A DNA stretch of 64,000 nucleotides, from positions 1,860,001 through 1,924,000 of the forward strand of contig NZ_LQBO01000001.1 of NCBI RefSeq assembly GCF_001507555.1, in the 5' to 3' direction. Source of the DNA: Thiomicrospira sp. XS5. GTDB lineage: Bacteria; Pseudomonadota; Gammaproteobacteria; Thiomicrospirales; Thiomicrospiraceae. The translations under genes and the position numbers were made by a program. Positions 46,799 to 53,721 of this stretch are shown here, one piece after another. A model generated the notes under the pieces. The model saw only the letters and a list, made by a program, of their open reading frames with translations. It searched no databases and was not told where the DNA came from. Within the stretch, counting starts at the first letter, position 1. The number at the start of each line of letters is the position of its first letter.

Positions 46799-47209
46799 TT
46801 ACTCTTCGTTTTTCAAAGTCCCGTAAATCACTAAGCTATGAGCGGAAAGATTGTAGCCTTTCTCCTTGGCAATTTCCTGAATACGCTCTTCAATGACCGG
46901 GTCAACAAACTCTTTGACCTTACCGGTTTTTAAACACACCAAGTGATCGTGGTTGTCACCGGTATCCAATTCGAATACGGAGATATTATTCTCAAAATTC
47001 AAACGTCGCACAATACCGGCTTGCTCAAACTGAGTCAAAACACGGTAAACAGTCGCCAAGCCAACTTCCTCGCCTTGGTCAATCAGCATTTTATAAACGT
47101 CTTCCGCTGTCAGGTGATGTTCATCTCCTTCCTGCTCAAGAATTTCCAACACTTTTAAGCGAGGCAAGGTCACTTTAAGACCAACTTTTTTTAAATCTGC
47201 GCTGCTCAT
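46799..47209 (-). CDS. fur: Ferric uptake regulator Fur
   Basis: This 136-residue metalloregulator has an N-terminal winged helix (LKVTLPRLKVLEILEQ) and a C-terminal dimerisation domain. It retains metal-site residues such as HHLTAEDVY and DTGDNHDHLVCLKTGKV. It lacks the second CxxC zinc pair present in E. coli Fur, which is common in this class. It is divergent from bamE, a conserved pair. Confidence 0.95.
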   Translation of the reverse strand: MSSADLKKVGLKVTLPRLKVLEILEQEGDEHHLTAEDVYKMLIDQGEEVGLATVYRVLTQFEQAGIVRRLNFENNISVFELDTGDNHDHLVCLKTGKVKEFVDPVIEERIQEIAKEKGYNLSAHSLVIYGTLKNEE

Positions 47210-47285
47210 CGAACTTAAGATTCCTTATTAAAACTTCAGTAGTGTGTATAATAAACCAAAAATTGATCTAAGTTAAAACTAATCT

Positions 47286-47639
47286 ATGAATAAAGGCATT
47301 AAAAAAATATTCATCATTGCGCTCAGCGGCGCCTTGATCACGCTATCCGGATGTTCGTTTTTCACGCCTTACAAGGCGACGGTCACCCAGGGAACCGTCA
47401 TTAACCAGGACGCCTTGGATACGCTGCAACCCGGCTTAGTGATGGGGCAAGTCAAAGACATTCTAGGGCCGCCGATGGGCCAAGACCCTTACAATCCGTT
47501 ACACTGGGAATACGTTTTCTACACCACCGACCCGACGTTTCACCCGGACGCGGTACGCCACATGTATGTCAATTTTGACCGCGAAGGCTACTTAACGGAT
47601 TGGAAAATCCTGCAACGCGAACCCCACCCAGGCGATTAA
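47286..47639 (+). CDS. bamE: Outer membrane protein assembly factor BamE
   Basis: This 117-residue lipoprotein (lipobox LSGCS) of the SmpA/OmlA family has the core YKATVTQGTVINQD, LQPGLVMGQVKDILGPPMG and HWEYVFYTT. It stabilises the BAM complex at the outer membrane. TATAAT at 47247-47252 is a likely -10 box in the short fur-bamE gap, without a convincing -35 box. With bamD it gives two BAM subunits in this window. Confidence 0.95.
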   Translation: MNKGIKKIFIIALSGALITLSGCSFFTPYKATVTQGTVINQDALDTLQPGLVMGQVKDILGPPMGQDPYNPLHWEYVFYTTDPTFHPDAVRHMYVNFDREGYLTDWKILQREPHPGD

Positions 47640-47642
47640 GCG

Positions 47643-47921
47643 TTAAGAGTCTTTTTGCCGCTCTGCCGCCACCTGCTTACGACGCCGGTCGCGCGGGTCG
47701 GCCTTCAACGGGCGGTACACCTCAATACGATCCCCCTCTCGCAACACCTGATCCAGCTTAACGACTTGTGACCAAACCCCGACTTTACTGATATCCAGGC
47801 CTGGGAATTTCTTCAATAACATGGACGTTTTCAAAGCCGTTTCAACCGTCGTGCCCTCGGGGACTTCCTCTTCGAATAGAAACTGCTCCTCTTCCAGCGC
47901 ATACGCCACTTCTATCTTCAT
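47643..47921 (-). CDS. rnfH: RnfH family (UPF0125) ubiquitin-like protein
   Basis: This 92-residue beta-grasp protein has a C-terminal basic tail. The segments KIEVAYALEEEQFLFEEEVP and LREGDRIEVYRPLKADPRDR match RnfH. Its start overlaps the ratA stop by 4 nt. The ratA-rnfH order with divergent smpB is conserved in gammaproteobacteria. Its biochemical role is not settled. Confidence 0.93.
   Translation of the reverse strand: MKIEVAYALEEEQFLFEEEVPEGTTVETALKTSMLLKKFPGLDISKVGVWSQVVKLDQVLREGDRIEVYRPLKADPRDRRRKQVAAERQKDS
47795..47804. repeat. Iterated palindrome in rnfH
   Basis: Exact copy, read as Pro-Gly-Leu (KFPGLDIS). Confidence 0.9.
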
Positions 47922-48349
47922 CCGTACACCTGCTTGGCTCGTTCACAGAAGGACTGTACTAATGTCGACGCAATTTGCTCGAAAATGGCACCAATAGCGG
48001 CATTCAAAAGACTGTTGCTGATTTCAAACTCGATGTCCAAGCTGATTTTACAAGCGTCCTCATCCAATGCCTTGAAAAGCCAGGTTCCCGTCAGGGCTTT
48101 AAAAGGCCCATCCACTAAGGTCATGTCAATGCGTTCCGGTTCGGTGAGCGTATTTCGAGTGGTGAACGCCTGTTTGATACCAGCCTTGGAGATCAACACA
48201 CTGGCGACCATTTCATTTTCGGAAGATTCTTTGATTTCCGCCCCACCACACCAGGGCAAAAATTCGGGGTAAGCTTCGACATCATTCACCAAATCGAACA
48301 CCGCTTGTGACGAATAAGGCAACAATGCCGAGCGTGAGATTTTTTTCAT
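47918..48349 (-). CDS. ratA: RatA, START/SRPBCC-fold ribosome-associated protein
   Basis: This 143-residue SRPBCC domain protein has typical FDLVNDVEAYPEFLPWCGGAEI, LVDGPFKALTGTWLF and the C-terminal helix ASTLVQSFCERAKQVYG. Family members were described as blocking 70S formation in E. coli and as coenzyme Q-binding COQ10-like proteins. The second role is equally possible here. Confidence 0.93.
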   Translation of the reverse strand: MKKISRSALLPYSSQAVFDLVNDVEAYPEFLPWCGGAEIKESSENEMVASVLISKAGIKQAFTTRNTLTEPERIDMTLVDGPFKALTGTWLFKALDEDACKISLDIEFEISNSLLNAAIGAIFEQIASTLVQSFCERAKQVYG

Positions 48350-48383
48350 ATTTTCCCGGTAAATTCGCTATAATCCGCCTATT

Positions 48384-48860
48384 ATGGCAAAGAAAAAAAA
48401 GCAAAACAATCCAAACACCATCGCACAGAATAAAAAGGCGCGCTTCGACTATTTCATTGAAGACACCTTTGAAGCGGGGTTGGCTCTGGAAGGCTGGGAA
48501 GTCAAAAGCTTGCGCCAAGGAAAGATTCAACTCAACGAAAGCTACATCCTGTTAAAAAACAATGAAGCTTGGTTATTCGGTGCCTTGATTACGCCTTTGA
48601 TTACCGCCTCTTCCCACACAGCGCATGATCCGCTGCGTTTACGCAAACTGCTCATGCACCGTCGCGAAATCGATCGTTTGATGGGCTTGGTGGATCAAAA
48701 AGGCTACACCATCGTTCCTCTAGACATGCACTGGCGCCAAGGCAAGGTCAAACTCAATATTGGCTTGGCGAAAGGTAAAAAACAGCATGACAAACGTGCG
48801 ACCGAAAAAGAACGCGATTGGAACCGTGATAAACAGCGTATTATGAAATATCACGGCTAA
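48384..48860 (+). CDS. smpB: SsrA-binding protein SmpB
   Basis: This 158-residue protein binds tmRNA and takes part in trans-translation. Characteristic stretches are [39 protein letters not shown] and the basic tail [19 protein letters not shown]. The tmRNA gene follows 132 nt downstream with its own promoter. Confidence 0.97.
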   Translation: MAKKKKQNNPNTIAQNKKARFDYFIEDTFEAGLALEGWEVKSLRQGKIQLNESYILLKNNEAWLFGALITPLITASSHTAHDPLRLRKLLMHRREIDRLMGLVDQKGYTIVPLDMHWRQGKVKLNIGLAKGKKQHDKRATEKERDWNRDKQRIMKYHG

Positions 48861-48884
48861 TTTCCACCTCAGGCCTTGAAAAAT

Positions 48885-48914
48885 TTAACAAGGCCCCCAT
48901 ATAACTCGTATAAT
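48885..48914 (+). promoter_or_regulatory. ssrA promoter
   Basis: TTAACA (48885-48890) and TATAAT (48909-48914) are separated by 18 nt. Transcription would begin near 48921, leaving a precursor of about 70 nt before the mature tmRNA. Confidence 0.6.
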
Positions 48915-48945
48915 AAGCAACCTGATTAAATTTTGCGGAAAACCA

Positions 48946-48955
48946 CCAGACCTGG
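48946..48955. repeat. One-mismatch copy of the iterated palindrome in the pre-tmRNA leader
   Basis: CCAGACCTGG lies inside a CACCAG/CTGGTG hairpin, between the ssrA promoter and the mature 5' end. Confidence 0.6.
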
Positions 48956-48992
48956 TGACTTTTCAGATTTCCGACAAACCAACACACCATTT

Positions 48993-49350
48993 GGGGATGC
49001 ACTGGTTTCGACGGGGAGTACAAAGTTTAGGATGCATGCCGTGCCTGAATGATGCACGTTAATCTTTATTTCAATTTGTTATAGTTGCAAACGACGATAA
49101 CTACGCTCTAGCGGCTTAATCCCGCTAGCGCAGACTGGGGCCGTTGTTCGTGGCGCCCAGTTCTGTGTCGACTTACACGGAATCGTCAGCTTTATGTGTT
49201 TGGATGAAGTCTGATTAAACTTTACAAACTCGCCGAATATGATCCCTGTTGATCGGGCAGTATTCTGGTTAAAATAGTAGATCAAATAAGCATGTAGAGT
49301 TTTAAATGGAGGCTTCTCGGACGGCGGTTCGACTCCGCCCATCTCCACCA
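48993..49350 (+). ncRNA. ssrA: Transfer-messenger RNA (tmRNA)
   Basis: The 5' end GGGGATGCACTGGTTTCGAC pairs with the 3' end CATCTCCACCA to form the tRNA-like acceptor, with the T arm GGCGGTTCGACTCCGCC and an encoded CCA. The tag reading frame starts at the resume codon GCA (49087) and ends with TAA at 49117-49119, giving ANDDNYALAA, close to the common ANDENYALAA. The 3' end doubles as the left attachment site of an inserted island. Confidence 0.96.
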
Positions 49351-49351
49351 A
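49331..49351. repeat. Left attachment site (attL), direct repeat copy 1
   Basis: These 21 bp begin GACTCCGCCC and end CCACCAA. They cover the last 20 nt of ssrA and are repeated exactly at 52945-52965. Confidence 0.9.
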
Positions 49352-49442
49352 TTAAAGAGAAACTGTTTGATTTAACTGTCATTCGTTATTCGAACTATCA
49401 CATTGTGAGATACATAGTTAGTGGTCCATAAAAAGATCTAGT

Positions 49443-49568
49443 ATGGTGCGCTCACAATCTTCTTTTTTATCCAAATCCAGACACGGTATTTATTACTTTC
49501 GACTTCGCATAGGCAATAGTGAAATCAAATGATCGCTAAAGACGCGCGATAATAGTCGCAGACTGATT
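49443..49568 (+). pseudogene. Remnant of a tyrosine-type phage integrase (N-terminus)
   Basis: From the ATG at 49443 the plus strand reads a 29-residue start containing SKSRHGIYYFRLRI and ending in EIK, then TGA, then in the same frame SLKTRDNSRLIQ. The pattern (basic, RHGxYYFRxRI, then EIRxSLKTRD) is that of the N-terminal arm-binding domain of many phage and island integrases, with one nonsense codon where Arg is normal. Similarity ends after ~49568, and no catalytic domain remains. Its place next to attL, reading away from ssrA, is where an intact integrase would lie. Confidence 0.6.
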
Positions 49569-49786
49569 CAGTCGAACCCAAACACGCATATAGGCCATGT
49601 TTCTAAATACTCTGCAAGTCGTTTCATTATTCTACTTCCGAAAAATTCACTACAATCACTCCTTAATCCTATTTTTTTATTACCCACACGGTCATAGAAA
49701 TGATTCTCTCCTGCTAGAAAATAAGAAGTCTTAGGCATAAGTGAACTTCTATTTATGGGTTGCGCCCTGCCCTCTGCGCAATGCAA
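49568..49786 (-). CDS. Short hypothetical reading frame in the island
   Basis: This 72-residue open frame matches nothing I recognise and has no convincing ribosome binding site. An internal ATG gives a 56-residue version starting MPKTSYFLAGENHFYDRVGN. It touches the end of the integrase remnant on the opposite strand. It is more likely chance than a gene. Confidence 0.2.
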   Translation of the reverse strand: MHCAEGRAQPINRSSLMPKTSYFLAGENHFYDRVGNKKIGLRSDCSEFFGSRIMKRLAEYLETWPICVFGFD

Positions 49787-49881
49787 ATTTGAAAGTGGTA
49801 TAACCTTATACTTTCAGCGTAGGAGCCACCCATTAAATCTATTGATAAAAGTGACTAACCATGCCCAACCTGGCTATATAC

Positions 49882-52587
49882 TCACCTTCCCACAGGTCTT
49901 AGTCCACGCCTATTGGTTAGCAAGCTAACATCTTTTGAATTTTCACTACGGCAAAGTCTCTCCAAAACCCGCTGTTGCGTTTCTGGTGTCCAGAAAATTT
50001 TTAAGTGCTCACGTGCTCGAGTTATAGCTGTATAAAAGATGCTGTGAGAAATATCATCTTTGTTGGCATCAGTTATCACTATCTTCACTGAATCAAACTC
50101 AAGCCCTTGTGCTTTATGAATGGACACCGCATATGCCACCTGAAATGGTACTGTAGTATTCATTGCGTCATCGTCTTCATCACTTGCGTCGTAATCATAT
50201 ACAGTGAAGCGCACAATCGCTCCCTCAACCCACTCCAAGTCATCAATTCCGGCAACATCAAAGGCATTTAGCGAACGATCGAGCTCTACATCAAACTGAA
50301 TCAAACCAAGTTCAGACTGAATATCAACGATTTTTCCTTTCAGGTTGTTATATATCACAGGCCTAAAACGATCACTTTCATGGAATAGGATAGGGTCTCC
50401 CACTTTATACGATGTTTCACGCCAAATAGTGACTTCACCAGGGTTACTACTCTGCAAAAAACGATTAACATTGTTAATTCCATAAAGGCCATCATAGTTC
50501 AAGCATAAAATTATCTCATCCTGCTCTTGTGTTTCAAATAGAGTATTATCGAGCACTGTTGAATAACCATTACGTGCTATGACTTCAGCAAGATCATCAT
50601 CAATATTTCTCACTTTATCCCAAAAATTTAATAACGATGTATTCGTAGCCCTAAAGGGTGTCGTCAACTCAAACACTGATGTACTGGGAATGAAGGAGCG
50701 AATAATACTAAACCAGTTACCAAACTGAATCGATTCGATTTGGAAGATATCGCCAACAAGCACAACTAACTTAAAAGTACTGCCATTTAAGACTTTGATT
50801 AAGTCCGCATTACTGACAGTACTGCACTCATCGATAACAAGAAGGTCATACTCTTGTCCAAAAGTATCTCTGTAGTTCTGGCTACTAATCGTTCGAAAAT
50901 CAGCATTTTGCGCAGTTATTCTACGCTTGAGGTTATCAATCGCAGGATTAGTGTGAGCAAGAAATAACTTCTTTTTCTCATTAAAGTAATGCGCTATATG
51001 ATTCACCATTGTTGATTTACCAGTTCCTGCTGCTCCATAGATTAGGGCGACCTTAGACTGACAGAACAACAGCTTGATCGCATCCACCTTTGCAGGATCG
51101 TCAATACCACTAGATGTCTGATTGAGCCAGTATTCTACAGCTTGTGTATACCCATCAATCCTAGAAGATGCATATTCCTGCAGCTTATTGAGAATGGAAA
51201 CAGTTTCATCTTCATACCCCTGGATAAATACGTGTCCCATGTCAAGTACGAGTTTTCGAACTGGCTCATGTCTCCAGTATAATTTTCTGTTATAAACTGA
51301 TAGTAAAGCATTAACACCTCCAAACTCTTCCAACTCCCTCACGGGAGTGTATAGAATTCCATGGTATTCCACGTTATTCTTTACTCGTCTAGCGAGCAAT
51401 TCATGGTTCCGACCTGTCACATTAATACTCTCAATCAAATCCCAGTAACGGGGGTTATGACCTACTAACGAAGTACAAAAAGGCATGGTATCAAATGGAA
51501 TACAGCTATAACTAAAATTCAAGTCAGACAACAAAGAGCACCCTCTGCCATCATATTGAGGTTTAAGAATATTGTTGTTCATTCTCAGCATTAGATATCG
51601 TAGAACAGTGCATCCATTAGCTCGGATTCTCACTATCTGCCGTACTTTATCTAGCATCTGAAAAAGATGAATAGATTTAGCACTTTGAATAACCCACGAC
51701 TTTACTTGAGCATAGTTGTCATCTGCCATATCGATCAAATCAAGTAAACTTCCCGAACTTACAGTAAGCCAATGCATTAAATTTCGGTACTCTGCTGAGC
51801 TAGCCTGAACAGAAATATTATGATATCCAAGGAAGCGTGCAAAGTTTTTCAATTCGCAAGGACGAATCGACACCTCCCATTTACGGATAATAATAATCGG
51901 CATCGTCTGATCAAGCACGCTGATTGCCTCCCTTTGAAGCGTCAACATGGCCGCATACTTGTCAGTCATATCGATTTCAGTAAAGGCAATAATTCGATCA
52001 GATTTATTTGCCTTGTTTATGGCCCTATAGAATGTAACTTCATAATAAATACCCCCGCTAACAAAGAATGGGCGAACTTTGTGAATGTAGTACCTTTCTG
52101 GACGAACCTCTGCTGAAGGGGAGCGAGCGCACTCAATTCTTTGAGCAATCTTTTCATGGTATTCACGTAATGATGGATCAAGGTCTAGTGGAAAATTTTC
52201 AAGGTTTATTAGCACTAAAAACCCGTAGTTATCTCGAAGTAAACTACGGATTCGTAAAAGGTACTCGTAATACTTAAGCATTAAACGCTCAGAAGCATCT
52301 CCATCCTGTGTGTAATGAGAGGCACTTATTTGGAGTAACTTATGAAACTTACCCAGAAAGCTATATGTCGCTACACTTTTAACGTAGGCATTTCCAGGCT
52401 CTATAAGATCATAAGTCAACTCAACATCAGGCAAGTTTGTATGGATAAGAACAGATACCGCCTCAATCAAATTCCGTAGCTGAGATATAACATTCTGTGA
52501 AAGCAAAGCACGATGGTCTATTAGTTTTTCAATATTGCCACATATCGCTTCATTTGCGCTTTCAATCTGCTTTCTGACTGTAGCCAT
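49882..52587 (-). CDS. Superfamily 1 (RecD2/UvrD-like) DNA helicase with novel N-terminal region
   Basis: This 901-residue protein has helicase motifs only in its C-terminal half: Walker A GAAGTGKST (518-526), Walker B LLVIDECSTVS (582-592), motif III GDIFQ (612-616) and motif IV TPFRATN (643-649). An SH3-like insert around GDPILFHESDRFRPVIYNNL (730-750), AVSIHKAQGLEFDSVKIV (820-837) and FYTAITRAREHL (851-862) follow, as in RecD2-type enzymes. Residues 1-500 show no domain I know, and no PD-(D/E)xK nuclease site is evident. The ATG has AAGGAG 11 nt upstream. As the only intact gene of the island it may be a single-gene defence system, but that is inference. Confidence 0.85.
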   Translation of the reverse strand: MATVRKQIESANEAICGNIEKLIDHRALLSQNVISQLRNLIEAVSVLIHTNLPDVELTYDLIEPGNAYVKSVATYSFLGKFHKLLQISASHYTQDGDASERLMLKYYEYLLRIRSLLRDNYGFLVLINLENFPLDLDPSLREYHEKIAQRIECARSPSAEVRPERYYIHKVRPFFVSGGIYYEVTFYRAINKANKSDRIIAFTEIDMTDKYAAMLTLQREAISVLDQTMPIIIIRKWEVSIRPCELKNFARFLGYHNISVQASSAEYRNLMHWLTVSSGSLLDLIDMADDNYAQVKSWVIQSAKSIHLFQMLDKVRQIVRIRANGCTVLRYLMLRMNNNILKPQYDGRGCSLLSDLNFSYSCIPFDTMPFCTSLVGHNPRYWDLIESINVTGRNHELLARRVKNNVEYHGILYTPVRELEEFGGVNALLSVYNRKLYWRHEPVRKLVLDMGHVFIQGYEDETVSILNKLQEYASSRIDGYTQAVEYWLNQTSSGIDDPAKVDAIKLLFCQSKVALIYGAAGTGKSTMVNHIAHYFNEKKKLFLAHTNPAIDNLKRRITAQNADFRTISSQNYRDTFGQEYDLLVIDECSTVSNADLIKVLNGSTFKLVVLVGDIFQIESIQFGNWFSIIRSFIPSTSVFELTTPFRATNTSLLNFWDKVRNIDDDLAEVIARNGYSTVLDNTLFETQEQDEIILCLNYDGLYGINNVNRFLQSSNPGEVTIWRETSYKVGDPILFHESDRFRPVIYNNLKGKIVDIQSELGLIQFDVELDRSLNAFDVAGIDDLEWVEGAIVRFTVYDYDASDEDDDAMNTTVPFQVAYAVSIHKAQGLEFDSVKIVITDANKDDISHSIFYTAITRAREHLKIFWTPETQQRVLERLCRSENSKDVSLLTNRRGLRPVGR

Positions 52588-52944
52588 AAACTACCTATCT
52601 CCTTCAAATAACGAAGCTAAGCAATAACTATGAATTAATAACTGTAGACTACAGCATCTCTCACCAAGATTCATAGTTTTTTATCTAGAGCATTACCAGC
52701 TAAAGCCTTACCCATGTCTTGAATTAGAATTTCAGAAACCTACAGTAAATAAAATTCGTACCTCCTAATGAAAATATCATTATCAGTTACTTGTAAAAAG
52801 TAACAAACGAAATTAGCATAACAACAAATAATTAGTTTATGTCCGCTTAGTGAGACACAAAGTGATACATGGAGGGTAAAAACGACCCCACCATTTGGTA
52901 CTTATAAATTTGATATTAAACAGAAAAGCCGTCGTGGTTAAATA
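52588..52944. other. Right, non-coding end of the ssrA island
   Basis: This AT-rich stretch of about 360 bp lies upstream of the helicase gene. It contains nested inverted repeats (52626-52678, separate entry) and a GTTACTT/AAGTAAC hairpin (52786-52804). There is also an AGGAGG-like sequence on the minus strand near 52770 without a start codon. No gene is visible. Confidence 0.6.
52626..52678. promoter_or_regulatory. Nested inverted repeats upstream of the helicase gene
   Basis: The outer arms AACTATGAAT (52626-52635) and ATTCATAGTT (52669-52678) match perfectly. Between them lies the odd palindrome CTGTAG-A-CTACAG (52642-52654). The unit ends 39 nt before the helicase start, which suits a repressor-controlled promoter or a folded mRNA leader. 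Confidence 0.5.
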
Positions 52945-52965
52945 GACTCCGCCCATCTCCACCAA
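52945..52965. repeat. Right attachment site (attR), direct repeat copy 2
   Basis: This is an exact 21-bp copy of the ssrA 3' end. The sequence before it (GTCGTGGTTAAATA) only loosely resembles the tmRNA T arm, so this copy is not a second tmRNA. Confidence 0.9.
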
Positions 52966-52970
52966 GTTCT

Positions 52971-53168
52971 TTATCCGTTTGCGTTGACGACTTCAAACGC
53001 GCCCGGAAAAACCCACACGGTAATCAAGACGATGACGCTGACAATCAGCGCCCCTTTCAGTAGCATACCGGATAACCTAACCACCAAATACAACATGGCC
53101 AAAATCACGACCAAACCCGCAATCGCGGTGGCGTCACCCTGCAAAATCAATGCACTGAATTCGTTCAC
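52971..53168 (-). CDS. Small two-helix membrane protein
   Basis: This 65-residue protein starts at GTG (53168). Hydrophobic helices lie at about residues 13-32 and 36-56. It lies between the island and the fliN terminator. It is not FliO, which would be expected after fliN but has a longer soluble domain. I do not recognise the family, and the ribosome binding site is weak. Confidence 0.5.
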   Translation of the reverse strand: MNEFSALILQGDATAIAGLVVILAMLYLVVRLSGMLLKGALIVSVIVLITVWVFPGAFEVVNANG

Positions 53169-53201
53169 AAAAAACGCTCACTTGTATTAAAAAGCGATAA
53201 A

Positions 53202-53223
53202 AAAAGGGCCTACAAGCCCTTTT
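53202..53223 (-). terminator. Terminator of the flagellar operon after fliN
   Basis: The stem AAAAGGGC/GCCCTTTT has a 6-nt loop and is followed on the minus strand by seven Ts, 30 nt after the fliN stop. It shows that fliO-fliP-fliQ-fliR are not in this transcription unit. Confidence 0.85.
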
Positions 53224-53253
53224 CCTAATATCCGTTGACCGGTTATCAAAAAT

Positions 53254-53721
53254 TTATTTCAGTTTTTTGATCCGTTCTTGCGGACTGATGACGTCCGTCA
53301 AGCGCACACCAAACTTATCATTGATGACGACCACCTCACCGTGTGCGATGAGCGTACCGTTGACCAATAAATCCAGCGGTTCCCCGGCCAGACGATCCAT
53401 TTCGATCACCGACCCCTGAGTATAAGAAAGCAGGTTACGAATCGACACTTTGGCTCGACCGATTTCTAACTGGAGCGTAACCGGAATATCGAGCAAAACG
53501 TCCAAATCGACTTTTTCGCCACTGTCGCCACGCCCTTTCTCCAGAGCTGAGAAAGACGCCGCATCGATCTCATCCGCATTATTCGAAGCCTCAGCCTGCT
53601 CATTCAGAGCCGCGCCCCATGGATCGTCTTCTGCCGCCGATGATGAAGCTTCGTCCTGTTCCGCTTCTGCTTGTTCGTTCAGAGCGTCACCCCATGCGCT
53701 CAAATCATCTTCTTCACTCAT
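53254..53721 (-). CDS. fliN: Flagellar motor switch protein FliN
   Basis: This 155-residue C-ring protein has a typical C-terminal SpoA domain (LDVLLDIPVTLQLEIGRAKV ... LLVNGTLIAHGEVVVINDKF). Its N-terminal half is acidic and contains two copies of a tryptophan motif, SAWGDALNEQAEAE and DPWGAALNEQAEAS, separated by 17 residues. This looks like an internal duplication. Its start overlaps the fliM stop by 8 nt. Confidence 0.95.
   Translation of the reverse strand: MSEEDDLSAWGDALNEQAEAEQDEASSSAAEDDPWGAALNEQAEASNNADEIDAASFSALEKGRGDSGEKVDLDVLLDIPVTLQLEIGRAKVSIRNLLSYTQGSVIEMDRLAGEPLDLLVNGTLIAHGEVVVINDKFGVRLTDVISPQERIKKLK

Larger units (their letters stand above)
49351..49881. other. Left part of the ssrA island without an intact gene
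   Basis: This stretch of about 530 bp of AT-rich DNA lies between attL and the end of the helicase gene. It holds the integrase remnant, the doubtful short frame and a small GTATAA/TTATAC hairpin (near 49810-49825). Nothing else is supported. Confidence 0.6.
49331..52965. mobile_element. Small genomic island integrated in the 3' end of ssrA
   Basis: This 3.6-kb segment between two exact 21-bp copies of the tmRNA 3' end is visibly AT-richer than its surroundings and lacks the iterated palindrome found on both sides. It contains an integrase remnant near the left end, an intact 901-residue helicase gene on the minus strand and a non-coding AT-rich right end. It has no functional integrase, transposase or replication gene, so it cannot move by itself. 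It is either a decayed island that kept its cargo or a satellite mobilised in trans. Confidence 0.85.

Noticed and set aside
47643-48349. ratA-rnfH as a toxin-antitoxin pair
   Set aside because: The early naming suggested this, but the genes are a conserved housekeeping pair, and RnfH has not been shown to be an antitoxin as far as I know.
49079-49351. A 90-codon open frame on the minus strand across the tmRNA gene
   Set aside because: It is entirely inside ssrA. The codons reflect the conserved RNA, not a protein.
52945-52965. A second tmRNA or tRNA gene ending at the right repeat
   Set aside because: The sequence before the repeat does not form a T arm or acceptor partner. Only the 21-bp attachment core is shared.
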